Origin: Epiperipatus broadwayi
Lineage: Eukaryota; Onychophora; Udeonychophora; Euonychophora; Peripatidae
Assembly: GCA_028023455.1 (NCBI GenBank)
Contig: JAQFVV010006274.1
Location: forward strand, 3,036,001 to 3,100,000
DNA: 64,000 nucleotides
Direction of reading: 5' to 3'
The notes under the pieces are model-generated. The model saw nothing but the letters and a program-made list of their open reading frames with translations. It made no database searches and was not told the origin of the DNA. Positions 12,063-24,236 of this stretch are shown one piece after another. Position 1 is the first letter of the stretch. Every line of letters begins with the position of its first letter. The translations under genes were made by a program, and so were the position numbers.

Positions 12063-14055
12063 GCTATGTATAGATAAACACATGCAATTGTATCTAATAA
12101 ATTTTAATTTATTTTTAATAAAAATATATATATAAATAAAAAATTATTTAAATGAATTAAATAAAAACAGAATCAAATTGTATAATAGCAGTATATGTTT
12201 ATATTTAAAATGTTTTGTAGATATTCCAAAGGAGGTTTTATTTCAATAAATTTGAGAAACACTAGATTAGACTATGACATTAACTTATTCCAAAAAGTAA
12301 AAATGTAGATTTGAATCCTTATATTTAAATATAGTTCCAGATAGTGTAGCACTTATATTGTGCTTGAATATAAATAATCCTAGCATATAGCCTTTAAGTA
12401 TGATTGACAAATAAAAATAGATACTAGATGTTTTAATAATATAAATGTTATTAAACCAAATGAAGAGATTTAAAATAAAATATGGAATATCCATTATTTT
12501 TATTTATTCTATATAGTACAATTTTACAATTAATATACACACTTCCATATTTCAACCAGACAAGTGTACATATTAGAAAAATCATGTTAATAAAGATATA
12601 AAAATGACTAATAATCCCTTAGGTATTTATTGAAAGATAGAATAATCATAAGATCTGTTTGTCACAATGTTAAGTAATATTCCAATACTAAAATAAAGAT
12701 CGATCTTAACACTATTACTGAAGAAATATAACTTTTGCATTGTTTTCATCAAATGAGATTGTTCCATGAACCTTTAGCTTCTTGAGTCTATCATTTTATC
12801 ATTGTTCTAAACTATCCAGAACTGAGGTTTAAAATTTATATCTGTGTTATAGATAATCTCTAGTTTCAATGATGATTAGTACTAATCATTATTATATTTA
12901 CCTGAAATGGATGGCATCAAAGTTGTGATTGGAGGAAGTTTGACAATGGTAAATGAAAATGTAACAAGTCAATTACTGTAAATTAATTGCCTGCTAAAAA
13001 ATTCACCTCATCAAGTTAAATTTGTGTGTATATTTATTTACCTATGTATAAGGATAATGAATAAAAAACAATTAGCTTTATTATTAACTAATTATCAATC
13101 TTATACAAGCTTTTGATGATTAAACGTTTATGGGATAAAGAGTTACTTTATTTTCACTCAAAAGGAAAGATAGCATTTAAGAAAAGACTGTTAGATAAAT
13201 CATCTATATGTTGTTATTCTGATATCTTTGTTTTTCAGAGAATTATGAATTCAGAAAATTTAAGAAAAAAAATGAAATCACTCAAATAATACTCTGTAAT
13301 AGTAATGGTAAAATGGAAAATGTATAAAAATTAAACTAATATATCAGTGCCAACTTTTAGCCGAATTTAAATGCATAAAATTAAATTTATATTATACATG
13401 TACTTCATTGAATAAATTTTATTATCTAAGTGAGAGAAATTTGATAAGGTAATAAAGATAACATTTTATAAAGTTATAACAAAAAAATGCATAAAAATAT
13501 TGCAAAATATTTTGTTTAATTTATTGCTTTAACCCTTTCAATGCAATCAGTTTACATCTTACACAACATTAGTCAGATAATGTTAGATTTTACAGGAACT
13601 GTCCTAATATAGTATACAAGAACTAGTCACTATAAATATCAAGTATAAGATGCTTGTACTTTATTTATTTCATACAATTTTATTTTATTCGAAGATATTG
13701 ATTTTCTTTAGCTTCATTTTCAAGGCTCCTGTTTCCTGATGCAAAAATTTTTCCAGTCCCTATATACAAAAAAATTAATTATATACATCATATTATATCT
13801 TTGGTCTTTATTAATAAAACATTAAATATAATATTTATTTATTTTTATTACGCTGATATGCATTTATTTACATTTTTCCAATTATATAAATTTAAAAAAA
13901 AAAAAAAATTCTAGAATACTGCCAGGGGTCATTTTGTCAACCATCATGCATCTGCTTACCAAGATCAAAATGGCAAAAAAAATCTTGTTATTTTTGCTTG
14001 CATGCTAGAAAGTTCACCATTATATAAAACATCAGATTTGTATGTTGCCCTCCAG
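12063..14055. other. A+T-rich DNA upstream of the serine protease exon
   Basis: No further exon could be recognised. If the protease gene has upstream exons (signal peptide, propeptide) they could lie here or beyond, but nothing with a signal-peptide pattern plus a splice donor was convincing. Confidence 0.4.
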
Positions 14056-14245
14056 GTCAAATGAGAGACATCCTTCAAAAGTATCAAGTAACAAAAATAA
14101 TCCAGTGAGGGGTTCAAAACCTGGAGATTTAAATGACATATTGGTTCCAGATACATCCCTTAGTGATTGTGGATGCAGAAGCTTGAGACCTATGCTGAGA
14201 GTATTGGGAGATAATCCAACTAAATTTGGAGAGTTTCCCTGGCAT
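14056..14245 (+). CDS. Serine protease exon: propeptide end and activation site
   Basis: The acceptor is TTGCCCTCCAG and the donor GTAAGT. The exon begins at the third base of a codon and ends at a codon boundary after His in FPWH, so phase 0 leads into exon 2. The pair DCGC suggests a disulfide-tethered light chain. The probable cleavage is between Arg and Val in MLRVLGD. Confidence 0.7.
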
Positions 14246-14551
14246 GTAAGTTTTTTTTTAATAATATCTAAAGCAATTAATCTAAATAATAAATTTAAAG
14301 GTTAGCAATGAGTAGATTTTGAATATTTTATTTAGCAGTTTATTATATATTTTTGTAAGTTATGTTTGATGCAATCTTGATTGATTTCTTGAGCAGTTGA
14401 TGGCATCATATTTGAATGACAAAAACATGTGCCCCATAACAGGTTAGTTGATTTTACCTCAAACATTGCCATATATATGACCATAAATTTTCATAATTTT
14501 ATATAGAGGGTGTAAATAAATCATGTTAATAGATAATATATGTATATCACC
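14246..14551. other. First part of protease intron 1
   Basis: A+T-rich intronic sequence downstream of the GTAAGT donor. Nothing further was recognised until the RTE fragment. Confidence 0.5.
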
Positions 14552-14911
14552 AATCATCAACAACCATTATTAATCCACTGCAGAAGGAAGGTCTCTTTAA
14601 GTTCAGTTCATCTTCTCTGATCTTTAGCTTCTCTTCTCCACATCCCCACTGCACACTTTTTTATTTCATCGATCCTCCTCACATGTTGTCTCTTTCTGGG
14701 TCTTTTACAATCTCTTGGAATCCAGTTTAAGATTTCAATTGTCCATCTATTATCATCTCTTCTAGCAATATGTCTGATAACTCCACTTCAGTCTTTTATT
14801 TTGTTCAATGAAGTCAGTAACATCTGTTTGTTCTCTTACCCATATATTGTGTTTTCGATCTCTTCTTGTTACTTCTAACATGCATCTCTCCATACTTCTT
14901 TGAGTAGTTGA
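14552..14911 (-). mobile_element. RTE-type LINE 3' end in protease intron
   Basis: The minus strand reads the C-terminal module shared by the RTE copies at 35496-36370 and 40127-40480, with relics of the SWAGHIARRDDNRW and KRPRKRPHVRWMDEI motifs. It ends in TTGATGATTGG-like sequence near 14552. Several frame breaks are present. The 5' break of the fragment abuts the (AT)n run at 14912-14936. Confidence 0.8.
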
Positions 14912-14936
14912 AATATATATATATATATATATATAT
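14912..14936. repeat. (AT)n microsatellite
   Basis: Uninterrupted AT dinucleotides directly at the truncated 5' side of the RTE fragment. Confidence 0.9.
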
Positions 14937-14984
14937 TAAAATATTAATTTTGATGCCTGTATTCCTTCAAAATATATGTAAAAT

Positions 14985-15505
14985 TTAACTTAATATATAT
15001 TAAATAGAGTAATATTCATATAATTCAACTTATTCTGATAGAAGTACTTTCGACTATTTTCCTTGTAGTCATTGTCATCTATAATTACAACTTTACATCT
15101 TCTTTCATATAAGAGTTCAAAAAGATAAACAATTAGGAAAAGATAAAAATAAACGTTCAGCATCAGTTATATTTGATCATAATAAAGCTTGTAAATATGG
15201 ATTTAAATTTGATTATAAAAACATAAAAATTATATAAATTGAATATTGCCACAAAAAACAAAAAATAAAAGAAGCTATATTAATTAAGAGGAATGGTCAA
15301 TCATCAAACATTAAAATAACAGAAGTGTGGGAGGACTGAATAAAATTATGGAAGTTATAAAATAATGTCTCATTTTGATTATTCAACATTATATCATTAT
15401 ATAGTTGACAAAGACTAAAAGGAATATAATTGAAAGTACTTCTAATAGAATAAGTTGAATTATATGAATGTTACCCTATTTAGTATATAACAAGTTGAAT
15501 TTTAT
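14985..15505 (+). mobile_element. Penelope-like element fragment with inverted copy of its 3' end
   Basis: The plus strand at about 15140-15360 encodes a GIY-YIG-type C-terminal pattern: SASVIFDHNKACKYGFKF, then KIKEAILIKRNGQ and TEVWED, broken by a few stops. The His-x-x-Ala/Cys and IKEA...I blocks are typical of the endonuclease end of Penelope-like proteins. Downstream, 15400-15505 is the 3' untranslated part. Upstream, 14985-15075 is an imperfect reverse complement of that same part (shared blocks include TTCATATAATTCAACTTATT). The two pieces therefore sit head-to-head with 3' ends outward. The element lies inside protease intron 1. Confidence 0.65.
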
Positions 15506-15516
15506 ATATATGATGA

Positions 15517-15613
15517 TGGATGTCTGGCTGGCTGACTGTCTGGCTGATTAACTGACTGACTGATTGATGGCTGGCCAGCCGACCAACTGACCGATTGACC
15601 GACAGACAGACAC
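15517..15613. repeat. Degenerate tetranucleotide zone
   Basis: A run of CTGG/CTGA/CTGT/ATTG-type tetramers in a 4-bp rhythm, merging at its right end into (GACA)n and then (GATA)n. It looks like an aged part of the same tetranucleotide array. Confidence 0.7.
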
Positions 15614-16325
<712 letters not shown>

Positions 16326-16417
16326 GTTTCTATTTTAAAGAAAATTTATTCCTATGTCTGTGGCGGAGCTTTGATCCACAAACGTTGAGTTTTAACTGCT
16401 GCTCATTGTGTACTAGG
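16326..16417 (+). CDS. Serine protease exon with catalytic His and in-frame TGA
   Basis: The acceptor is TTTTAAG and the donor GGTAAGAA. The exon encodes VSILKKIYSYVCGGALIHKR, then TGA, then VLTAAHCVL. CGGALI and TAAHC are the S1 signatures. The exon ends after two bases of a Gly codon. Apart from the TGA at 16386-16388 nothing is broken. Confidence 0.75.
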
Positions 16418-16808
16418 GTAAGAATATATATCACTTAAATACTTAGTTCTCATTAATTATTTTTTGCATGTTAATGTTAAGTCTTACATTACTCTCGTTA
16501 GTAATTGAGGCACATGCATATTTGTTAAGTTTTACAATAATTATATAAAAAATCAAAATTGGTTTAAAGTAAACTTTTATTTGATTAAACAATTTACAGA
16601 GTTATCTCTATTACGAATTCTACAGTAGTCTACACTCTACAGTATATGATAAGAACACTATTTGAATGTGAAAGTATTTACTCAATTGTAAAAATGTAAG
16701 TAAAAATGGGTAAATTTGTAATACAAGTCTGATGTTGTACCACGTTAATAAATAGTTATTATTTGCAAAATGTTCAAATCACTCTTCCAAACATTATGTT
16801 TTTTCCAG
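16418..16808. other. Protease intron 2
   Basis: GT...AG intron of 391 bp, starting GTAAGAATAT and ending in a TTTTTTCCAG-type acceptor. No repeat was recognised inside. Confidence 0.6.
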
Positions 16809-16881
16809 CAACGAGCTTCTGTGTATAAATATAAAGTTTAGACATTATATTTATTCACCAAGACCCGTTGTCTTTGGGAGG
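16809..16881 (+). CDS. Probable third serine protease exon
   Basis: The acceptor is TTTTTTCCAG and the donor GTGAGT. The first base completes the Gly codon left by exon 2. The frame then reads NELLCINIKFRHYIYSPRP and ends at a codon boundary after GR. NELL after the His motif resembles the surface-loop and strand region of S1 proteases. The assignment rests on phase, signals and this short match. Confidence 0.6.
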
Positions 16882-17947
16882 GTGAGTCGAACATTTTGTA
16901 TTTGAATTTTCAGCTAGCAATAAGCACTGGAATGTTTTAAGTTATTAATTATATTTATAAAATAAAATAGCCAAGTTGCTGTGATAAGATGAATGAGACC
17001 AAACTCCATAACACAAAAATATAAATTATTACATGGATTTGTTTTTTTTTAATTTTAATATTAACTAATTAGTCTTGGAAGAGAATTTTATATTTATGAG
17101 ATGTGGACTTAAAGATCAGGCATCATCTTATGAAAATAATGAAGATGGCAACTCTTATGTCGAAGAAAAGTTTATAAATTAATATTATATGCTTTTTAAA
17201 CAGACCATTGTTATACCTATTCCATTTTACTCATTAACTTCATTATTATAACAACTCAATCTATCTATAATGTATAAATAAAAGAAAAAAATCTATGATT
17301 TAGTTTTGAATGAATAATTAAGATATTTAAATGGTGTAAGTTAATAATATTGATAGACGTGTCCATATTGATAACAAAATTAAATATTGTTTATTCAAGT
17401 ATATCCACATTGCATAGTATTCTGTTGATTATTTAATCAAATATGCTTCGGATAGAATACTTACCTATATATTTAGAAAAATAGGTTGAAGATAAGATGG
17501 GCCACTCTTATCTTTATAAAGTCGAAGTTTAGATTTGTAGAGGTCTTGCTTGTAATAAATTAAGCACTCAAGGTGCATGTACTAAGGTTTTAGCCTTATT
17601 TAGGTATTAAATTCAACATTATTTAAATTACTCAGTTAGAGCTCTTGGATAATCACTTTTTGAGCTATAAATTACTATTCCATTTTTTAGCACAAATATA
17701 TCATTTATGGAATCCCAGTGCAAATATTATTCATTTAATTTTTCCTTTTCTTCCACTTATACATGGCATACCCAAATTATGCTCCCTTTAAACAGTTAAA
17801 AGTAGTGATTAAATGAAAAAATAAATTTATTACCTACTTATATTTATTTCATTGTGAAGAAATTTTCGCATTTCTATTCTTCAAAAAATATAATAAAAAG
17901 TGGACTTTCTTTGCCAATTGGTTCAGAGACTCTTCTAATCATCTAAC
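16882..17947. other. A+T-rich DNA downstream of the protease exons
   Basis: I looked for the catalytic Asp (DIAL-like) and Ser (GDSGGP) exons on the plus strand and did not recognise them here. No repeat family was identified. Confidence 0.45.
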
Positions 17948-18052
17948 TTTTTTTTCATATGTTATAACATCGGCCGGAGGCGAACCCGCAACCGTCTGCA
18001 ACCAACTGCTTGCTTGCAGCGGCTGTGCTGACCTCTCGGCTAACATTTTGAG
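17948..18052 (-). repeat. tRNA-derived SINE
   Basis: The minus strand starts near GAGAGGTCAGC (box A-like region). It has an anticodon-arm hairpin rich in GCAAGCAG, a long variable region, and a box B-like GGGTTCGCCTCC followed by GATG, then A-rich sequence. The long variable arm points to a type II (Ser/Leu) tRNA origin. It is not a functional tRNA, because the acceptor pairing is imperfect. Confidence 0.7.
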
Positions 18053-18299
18053 GACAAAAGCGCAAACTTTTTGATTTTATATTTTGCATGCAGTTGAGAT
18101 AAATTACAAATACATTGCCATGATTATTCAACAATTTAATTTTATTTAAAAATAAAAGAGAAAAAAGCAAACAATATATCCAGAAGTTATTTGCTACATC
18201 GAATTAGAATGACATGATCTTGCTTGGTTATGAAAACCATCACACGCTTTTTTCTTCTTTTTTTTAAATTCACCTTCTAGCACAAAATTGTAATTTTTA
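18053..18299. other. A+T-rich spacer
   Basis: Nothing recognised between the SINE and the interspersed repeat B copy. Confidence 0.4.
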
Positions 18300-18580
18300 A
18301 ATTTAATATCTCATCCATTTTTTTATTTATAATTTTTTTAATGTAATATCTCACATATAGTTGAGAGCTGTAAGAAAAACTGCTGTTAATTGAAAGGAGA
18401 ACCTTTGGTTCCTCTGGTGGCCTTAAAGGAACCAAGTATGGCAAATTCTTAATGTCCACTCCATACGTTCTTGTTGTGGTTGCAGCTGTTGTTACTATGT
18501 AATTATTCATACTGTATACAAACAGCATGCATTAGCCAGCAAGGTGAGATTACTGCTTTTTACCTCTGAGTTTAAGATCA
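18300..18580 (-). repeat. Interspersed repeat B, copy 1
   Basis: The minus strand contains CTCAGAGGTAAAAA, TATGAATAATTACATAGTAA, AACAAGAACGTATG, AATTTGCCATACTTGG and AAAGGTTCTCCTTTCAATTA in that order. The same order of blocks occurs on the plus strand at 26235-26462. A reading frame (18277-18528) stays open in this copy and resembles the 26301-26498 frame (shared FVY.MNN, ARTY-like and INLP-like blocks). The origin is unknown: an untyped transposon fragment or duplicated coding exon is possible. Confidence 0.55.
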
Positions 18581-18884
18581 AGAAACATCATAGTCTTTTT
18601 TTTCAGTTGCTTGACATCTCATAACCATAATCAGTTGAGTTTTCTTTGGTAGAGTGAATGTATGTGCCAATAAAAAAAATTTCTAATAGATATTTACAAT
18701 CATGATAGACAAAAATAATTATGACCATTAATCCTAGGAGGCTGCAAAGTTACTAGCCAAGAGAGCAGTTGATGACTAAAGACAGAGTGCTAATAATTTC
18801 CTGGTTGTCAACCCAGGTTAACATTTGATTACATATTATGTAGGTACTTACAACCACAGATTATTATCAAGTAAAGGAATATTG

Positions 18885-21345
18885 AAAGAATAGGAAGAAG
18901 AAGTATCCCATATTTAAATGAGATATTATTGGACTTTGTTATATTAGAAAAAAAGATGGGGACAAATGATTTAAAAAGTGAACGGGTACAGTTCTACAAA
19001 GATAAAATCCTTGGAAGTGTAAGTGATTCATTATAAATAAAAAGTGGAAGAACACTTTGTAGAGATTGTTGGTATATCTGAAAGGGTGGCAAGATTAGTT
19101 ATTCTACTTAATAGCAGATATCAAGTGCACATAAACCATATTTAAACTTCAACAAGTTCTTATTGTGATAATGAAGTAGAGGAATTCTATATGGATGTAC
19201 AAAAAGGTTTTGATCAAACAAAATAACATTCAAAAATTGTCATGAAGACTTTAGCATTAGTACTGGTAAACAGTTGAAAGATGAAAGGGTTGTAGATAAT
19301 GGTGATAAAAATGAGAGCGGTTATAGATTTAAAACAGGTAAAACTCTCCATACAGTTACGAGCAAGCACAAGAAATGGTGATCATGTAATGTTTGGTGGT
19401 TATAGATTTGTGGAGTTTACAGAAAATAAAAACTCTATATTAAGAATTCTTTTTTTGAGAAAAATGTTAAACAGGAATGAACATGGAAGCATCCAAATGA
19501 ATGTATAGCAGAATCGGGTTGTATTTTGACTAACAGAAAATATGTATTTTAAGATTGTAATGTTCTCAATAAATTCAACACAGGAAGTAGTTATCATTGA
19601 ATAGTGAGATGTAAGATATATGTTAATGAAAAACTAGAGAGAGAAATATTATTTAAAAAAATAACATTCACAGTTGATATTCCTAATTTTCAGACACATC
19701 TCAATGAATTTAAATTAGAACTTGCAAATCGTTTCAAATATTAACAGATTTTGAACATGATTCAGATTTTAATGAAATCAATAGGAAGATAACTGATATA
19801 TTTTTAAAAATGCAATAAAAATAACTGGTACAAAAAAGTAGCAATTGACAAAGTAAAATTTTTACTGAGGCAAGACAATTTATGAAAAGACAAAGGAATA
19901 TGAAAATATATAAAAATGATGCACTAAAAATGATTAAATATCTTGAATTTTATAAAATAGTGCAAAAAAGAGTTGATAATGATTTAAGAAAGTATAATTG
20001 TGAACTAGCAAAGATAGCTGTGAAGATAATAAAAGTTTCAATAATGTAAAAAACATCTTGGTATTTGGTAGAAAACTTATTTCTGCATTAAGAAAAAAAG
20101 ATGGAACTATTACTAAAAAGAGAGATGACATCATGAAATGTGTAGAAGAATTATTTCAAAAATGATAAAGTAATAAACAACAAGGAAAAGTATTTCCTAC
20201 ACCTACTATAACTTCTGAATTGTCCAGGATTTTAAATGAAGAATTGAGACATGCAATTAAATTTATGAAAAAAGGAAAACTCAAGGTAATGATGGAATTA
20301 TAATCAATATCTTAAAAAAAAGCAGAAGAAAAAAATGTTGGCAAAGTTATAGACCAAATGTCTAAATGATAAAGATATACCAGATGATTGGAAGAATGCA
20401 GTAGTAATATCAATATTTTAAAAAGATGATAAAGAAGATGTTGGAAATTACAGACCTATCTGTATTTTATCAGTTCTAATACAAAATTTTTACCAAAATA
20501 ATTACAATTTATCTACAGTGAACTTTGGATTTTAACTAAACACGAGCACAAGCTGGATTTAAAAATGGTTTTAGTACAATGGATCATATCCAAGTATTGA
20601 GAGAATTTATAGAAAGGACCAATGAATATGAGTTGTCATTATGCTTTAAATTTGGGATTATGAAAAGGCATTTGATTCTATAAACATTTCTTCAGCGATT
20701 AAAGCATTTGATGATCAAAGTATAGACCCAGGGTGTTGCTATATCTTGAAGAATATTTATGAAAATGCAATCACAACAACTAGATTACATAATGATACTA
20801 AAAATATTAACATCGAGAAAATGTGTGATAGGTGACTCCATATCTTTCAATTTTTTTTACAGCAATTTAGCAAGAAATATTTTGGGAAAGCTAAGGGAAT
20901 AAAAGAAAATAGAAATTATTTAAGTCATCTACATTTTGAAGATGATATAATTGTTTTTGCAAAAAATGCTTTAGAGTTTCAGGAAATGTTGCAATTGTTA
21001 TCAGATGAAAGTAAAAAAGTGGGATTAAAGATACATGTAAGGAATGCTCTTGGTTGAAATAATTTAATATTAAAAAGAAATATGCCTATGATTGAAAGGA
21101 ATTTTGTTTATAAATGTATGTTCTCAGTTCTCACAGATCTATGAATAGGACACTTAACAAAAGAGAAATGCAGAGACTTCAGATCATTCAACAAAGTATG
21201 TAGAGATGTATGTTTAACAAGAAGATATCAAAAACAAAATAAGTGAATGAGGAACAAACATATGTTACTGCCATCATTAAAAGAATTAGAGACTGAAGTG
21301 GAGTTGGGCTAGATATATTGTTAGAAGAGATGATAATGTGTAAGC
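18885..21345 (+). mobile_element. RTE-type LINE copy A, heavily mutated
   Basis: Fragments in order are: EEFYMDVQK near 19175 (endonuclease-side linker); LTNRKYVF- and ITFTVDIPNFQTHLNEF-like pieces (19530-19720); ARQFMKRQRN near 19872; NAVVISIF then GNYRPICIL near 20395-20470; QAGFKNGFSTMDHIQVLREF near 20550-20610 (reverse transcriptase finger and palm); and the C-terminal block near 21290-21345. Stops and frameshifts are frequent. This is the longest RTE copy in the window, and its 5' end is not clearly defined. A piece of the fold-back family C (19335-19410) is embedded in it. Confidence 0.7.
19335..19410 (+). repeat. Fold-back repeat C, partial arm
   Basis: AAACAGGTAAAACTCTCCAT followed by GAGCAAGCACAAGAAATGG and GATCATGTAATG matches the ends of the arms at 21622-22086, with the middle of the arm missing. 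Confidence 0.6.
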
Positions 21346-21621
21346 ATAGGATAAAGTGCTTGGGTGGAATTTAGTAATAAATTAAACCTTACAGCAAATG
21401 TAATACCATGTATTTTTTTTCACTGAATGGTCTTTTTCCAAAAAAAAAAATATATATCTGTCCATCTGTTCTAATAAACTTTCTTGTCAGGATGACGAAT
21501 TTCACTAAGAATAACTTTACTGATCTTAAATCTTGACAGTTCTTTAAACAAAAGTATAATCCTCTGTTTTGACCTTGAAGGGTTTGAATCAAGTAAAAAT
21601 CACACATTCCAAATACTATTA

Positions 21622-22086
21622 AAACAGGTAAAACTCTTCATACAGTATTGCCACTCAGTGCAAGACAGAGTAATCAATGGATGCTAGAAGGCTTGGGCAT
21701 AAAATCCTCATCTAGTGCATACTCATCCAATATCCTCAGACTAGTTTCTGTATGAAGACTTTTGCCTGTTTTAATAACAATTATAAGCAAGCATAAAAAA
21801 TGGTGATCATGTGATGTTTATTGGCTTATTATATATACTATATTTAAAAAAAAAAGATTTATAATATTTTGTTTTAATACTACTTTTGATATTATTACTA
21901 TTAAACCAATAAACATCATATGAGCACCATTTCTTATGCTTGCTTATAACTTCCAGAAACTAGTCTGGTGATATTGGATGAGTAGGCACTAGATAGTGAT
22001 TTTATGCCCAAGCCCCCTGGCAGCCATTGATTACTCTGGCTTGCACTGAGTGGCAATACTGTATGGAGAGTTTTGCCTGTTTTATT
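21622..22086. repeat. Fold-back repeat C, complete copy with long inverted arms
   Basis: The left arm (about 21622-21835) and right arm (about 21900-22086) are reverse complements over most of their length. Shared blocks include GTATTGCCACTCAGTGCAAG, AGAGTAATCAATGG, GGCTTGGGCATAAAATC and ATGATGTTTATTGG. The spacer is A+T-rich. The left arm carries a roughly 28-bp insert that repeats the outer end motif. A fold-back or MITE-type DNA element is the best reading. Related copies are 41890-42112 and 53535-53650. Confidence 0.75.
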
Positions 22087-22804
22087 ATTATTATTCTTAT
22101 AATTTCTACCACAAGCAATATGCAAGGTGCAATAACCTAGCTAAAATGTGTAAAATAAAACATTTTAGACCACCTTTTCTAAGCTGTTCAACTGATGTGG
22201 TAGGTAAGGAGATTCTCTAAACATACAAATTTAGCCAGTTGAAATTCCAGCCTCATTAAATCTGATTTCAAACAAATTTATTAATATGATTGTACTGCTT
22301 CAAATGAAGATCATAAGTAAGGATAGCCAGCCTTCTAAACCTGTTCCCAACATTACTTTCTTAATGCATGAAGGTATGAGCTAAAGGGGGAGGGGATTGA
22401 AGTCAGAAACACTGCACAAACATGCAATCCTATAATTAGCATAAAGAGATGTTCAATATCAAGTCTCATGATAATCAGATTCTAAAGTAACTTAATTAAG
22501 TGACAGTAGAAAAAAAAGGGCTGAGATAAAAAAAGTATGTTTGTATCGGAAATAAGTATCTAGCCTTTGATAATCAGCAACCTATTCCACAAGGTAACAG
22601 AAGCTATTGGTTAAGCACTGTTTATTTGTTTTTCACTATTGTTCTTCAATATCTAAAGGCTATTCCACTATCTGTCAACTTGTGAAGGCCATCAGTAGCC
22701 TTAGCAGTCTCCAACTTGCTAATCCTTAGATATAATACACACCCAGCTATGAATTAAGTAAATACAGCCCACTTTAAAAAAAGTAATAGTAATAATTTAT
22801 ATAA
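22087..22804. other. DNA between repeats, no gene seen
   Basis: Moderately A+T-rich and possibly old repeat sequence. No protein motif or RNA gene was recognised. Confidence 0.4.
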
Positions 22805-23171
22805 AAATGTAATTATTGGTGAAAGGAGTATCTTAAAAGAAGCAGGTGAAAAATAGAAAAATTGTTGGAAAAGTCATATACCAAATGTCTAAATCAGCGT
22901 TTCCCAACCTTTTTTGGCTCATGTACCACTTGGTAGTACGTCACGCTAAATTGTACCACTTCATAAAAGTGATTGTATTTTGTGAAATTTGTTATTGTGT
23001 GTTATTTTATTTGCATTATATATATTATAGGGTGACCATGTATGTATTCACATCTCATAATGAGACAAATTACATTGAAACACGCCTAAACGTCACACCA
23101 GATTATAAACTCACTGAAATTATAAACTCACTGTAACATATTTATATGTATGTGTTTGTTCAAGGTTTTAT

Positions 23172-23595
23172 ATTTTTTCTAAAATAATTTATTAAAGATT
23201 ACATTATTACATTAAAGGTTATTTGGTACATATTTTGTTCAAAGTGTTTTCTCATTCCTTCATTTGGTTTTCCTGAATTTGAGTCTGTTTTCTCTTTTTT
23301 GGAGCATCTTGCTAATGGTTGGGCCATGGAGAGGATAAATCCAGCATGTCCCAAGTCATGGTAAAAATAACCTCAGGGGTTATCAGGCTATCTCTTGTTC
23401 TTGTTTTCTTTATATTGTTCAGCATGAAGTTAATAGGATTAAAATTTTGATGATTAAATACTAGCTTACATCTAGTAATCCACAATAGATGATCAAGAAT
23501 TAATGAGATTCTAATTTCTGGGTATGATCCTTTTCTGATACATTCTTTCAAATTAAATAATTTAGATTGATTTGCCTTGATCCGACTCATTATTT
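23172..23595 (-). mobile_element. L1-type 3' end nested in the hAT element
   Basis: The minus-strand frame 23312-23590 reads KECIRKGSYPEIRISLILDH, then RCKLVFNHQNFNP and FTMTWDMLDL. It corresponds nearly residue by residue to the end of ORF2 of the L1 at 6880-7115. The 3' untranslated tail (minus strand of 23172-23230) matches the tail of that copy (TAATGTAATA then AATAAATTATTT). It is 5'-truncated, as usual for LINEs. Confidence 0.8.
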
Positions 23596-23714
23596 ATCTA
23601 CTATTTTGTCATATTTCGTTTACTAATAAATGGTTTTAATAAAAACACAAAATTATAAAAAAAAAAACAATTAGTATATTTTCTTATCATAATCAAATAT
23701 TTTTATAAAATAAA

Positions 23715-24236
23715 TTTAATGAGTTCTTTGTGCTTGTTTCGAACAACATAATTTTTTGAAATTTGGTTCTACAGCTGCGTTCAATCTGTTTCGATACTTA
23801 TTTTTTAAAAAATATATGAAGAAAAAGCTCTTCCTACTAATTCCGTAGTAAACGGTAATAATAATTTAAGAGCTTTCTCAGAAAGTTGTTCATATTCTTT
23901 AATGTTTAACCAAAAATTAATTAGATTGTGTCGTTTGAATTCTACTTGTAAAGTTCTGTCACATGATAATTCTATTAAATTTTCTTTATCCTTTATTGAT
24001 AATGATGTAGCTTTTTCTAAATTTTCTGCATAGAAGGGGTTTGAAATCCAATTATCATTTGTGTTTTCGGGTTTTGGAAAATATTCCATAAAGAATTTTA
24101 ATCCTGTTAAATGTGCTATTATATTTTCTCGTATATCTTGAGACAGACTAACCTTATTTTCAAACAAAAAAATATGTAGAGTTTCGAATACTTCCAGTTG
24201 ATTGTTTTCGATACTTATATATATTACTGTTTCCAA
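23715..24236 (-). pseudogene. hAT transposase, C-terminal dimerisation region
   Basis: The open frame 24236-23805 (143 codons) contains LTGLKFFMEYFPKPE, WISNPF, LIELSCDRTLQVEF, FWLNIKEYEQLSEKALKLLL and PFTTELVGRAFSS. After a frameshift near 23820, another frame gives KNKYRNRLNAAVEPNFKKLC and KQAQRTH. These blocks follow the C-terminus of hAT transposases of the group that includes vertebrate SCAND3- and ZBED5-like domesticated genes. The region mediates dimerisation and completes the RNase H-like fold. The DNA-binding BED finger and the first catalytic parts are absent. It is a relic, not a domesticated gene. Confidence 0.8.

Noticed and set aside
16386-16388. TGA as a selenocysteine codon in the protease
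   Set aside because: The position is a structural Trp in S1 proteases, not a redox site, and no selenoprotein-type context is known for this family. A nonsense change is simpler.
23805-24236. Domesticated host gene of the ZBED5/SCAND3 type
   Set aside because: The frame lacks the BED finger and the N-terminal half, is frameshifted, and lies inside its own terminal inverted repeats next to a nested L1 end.
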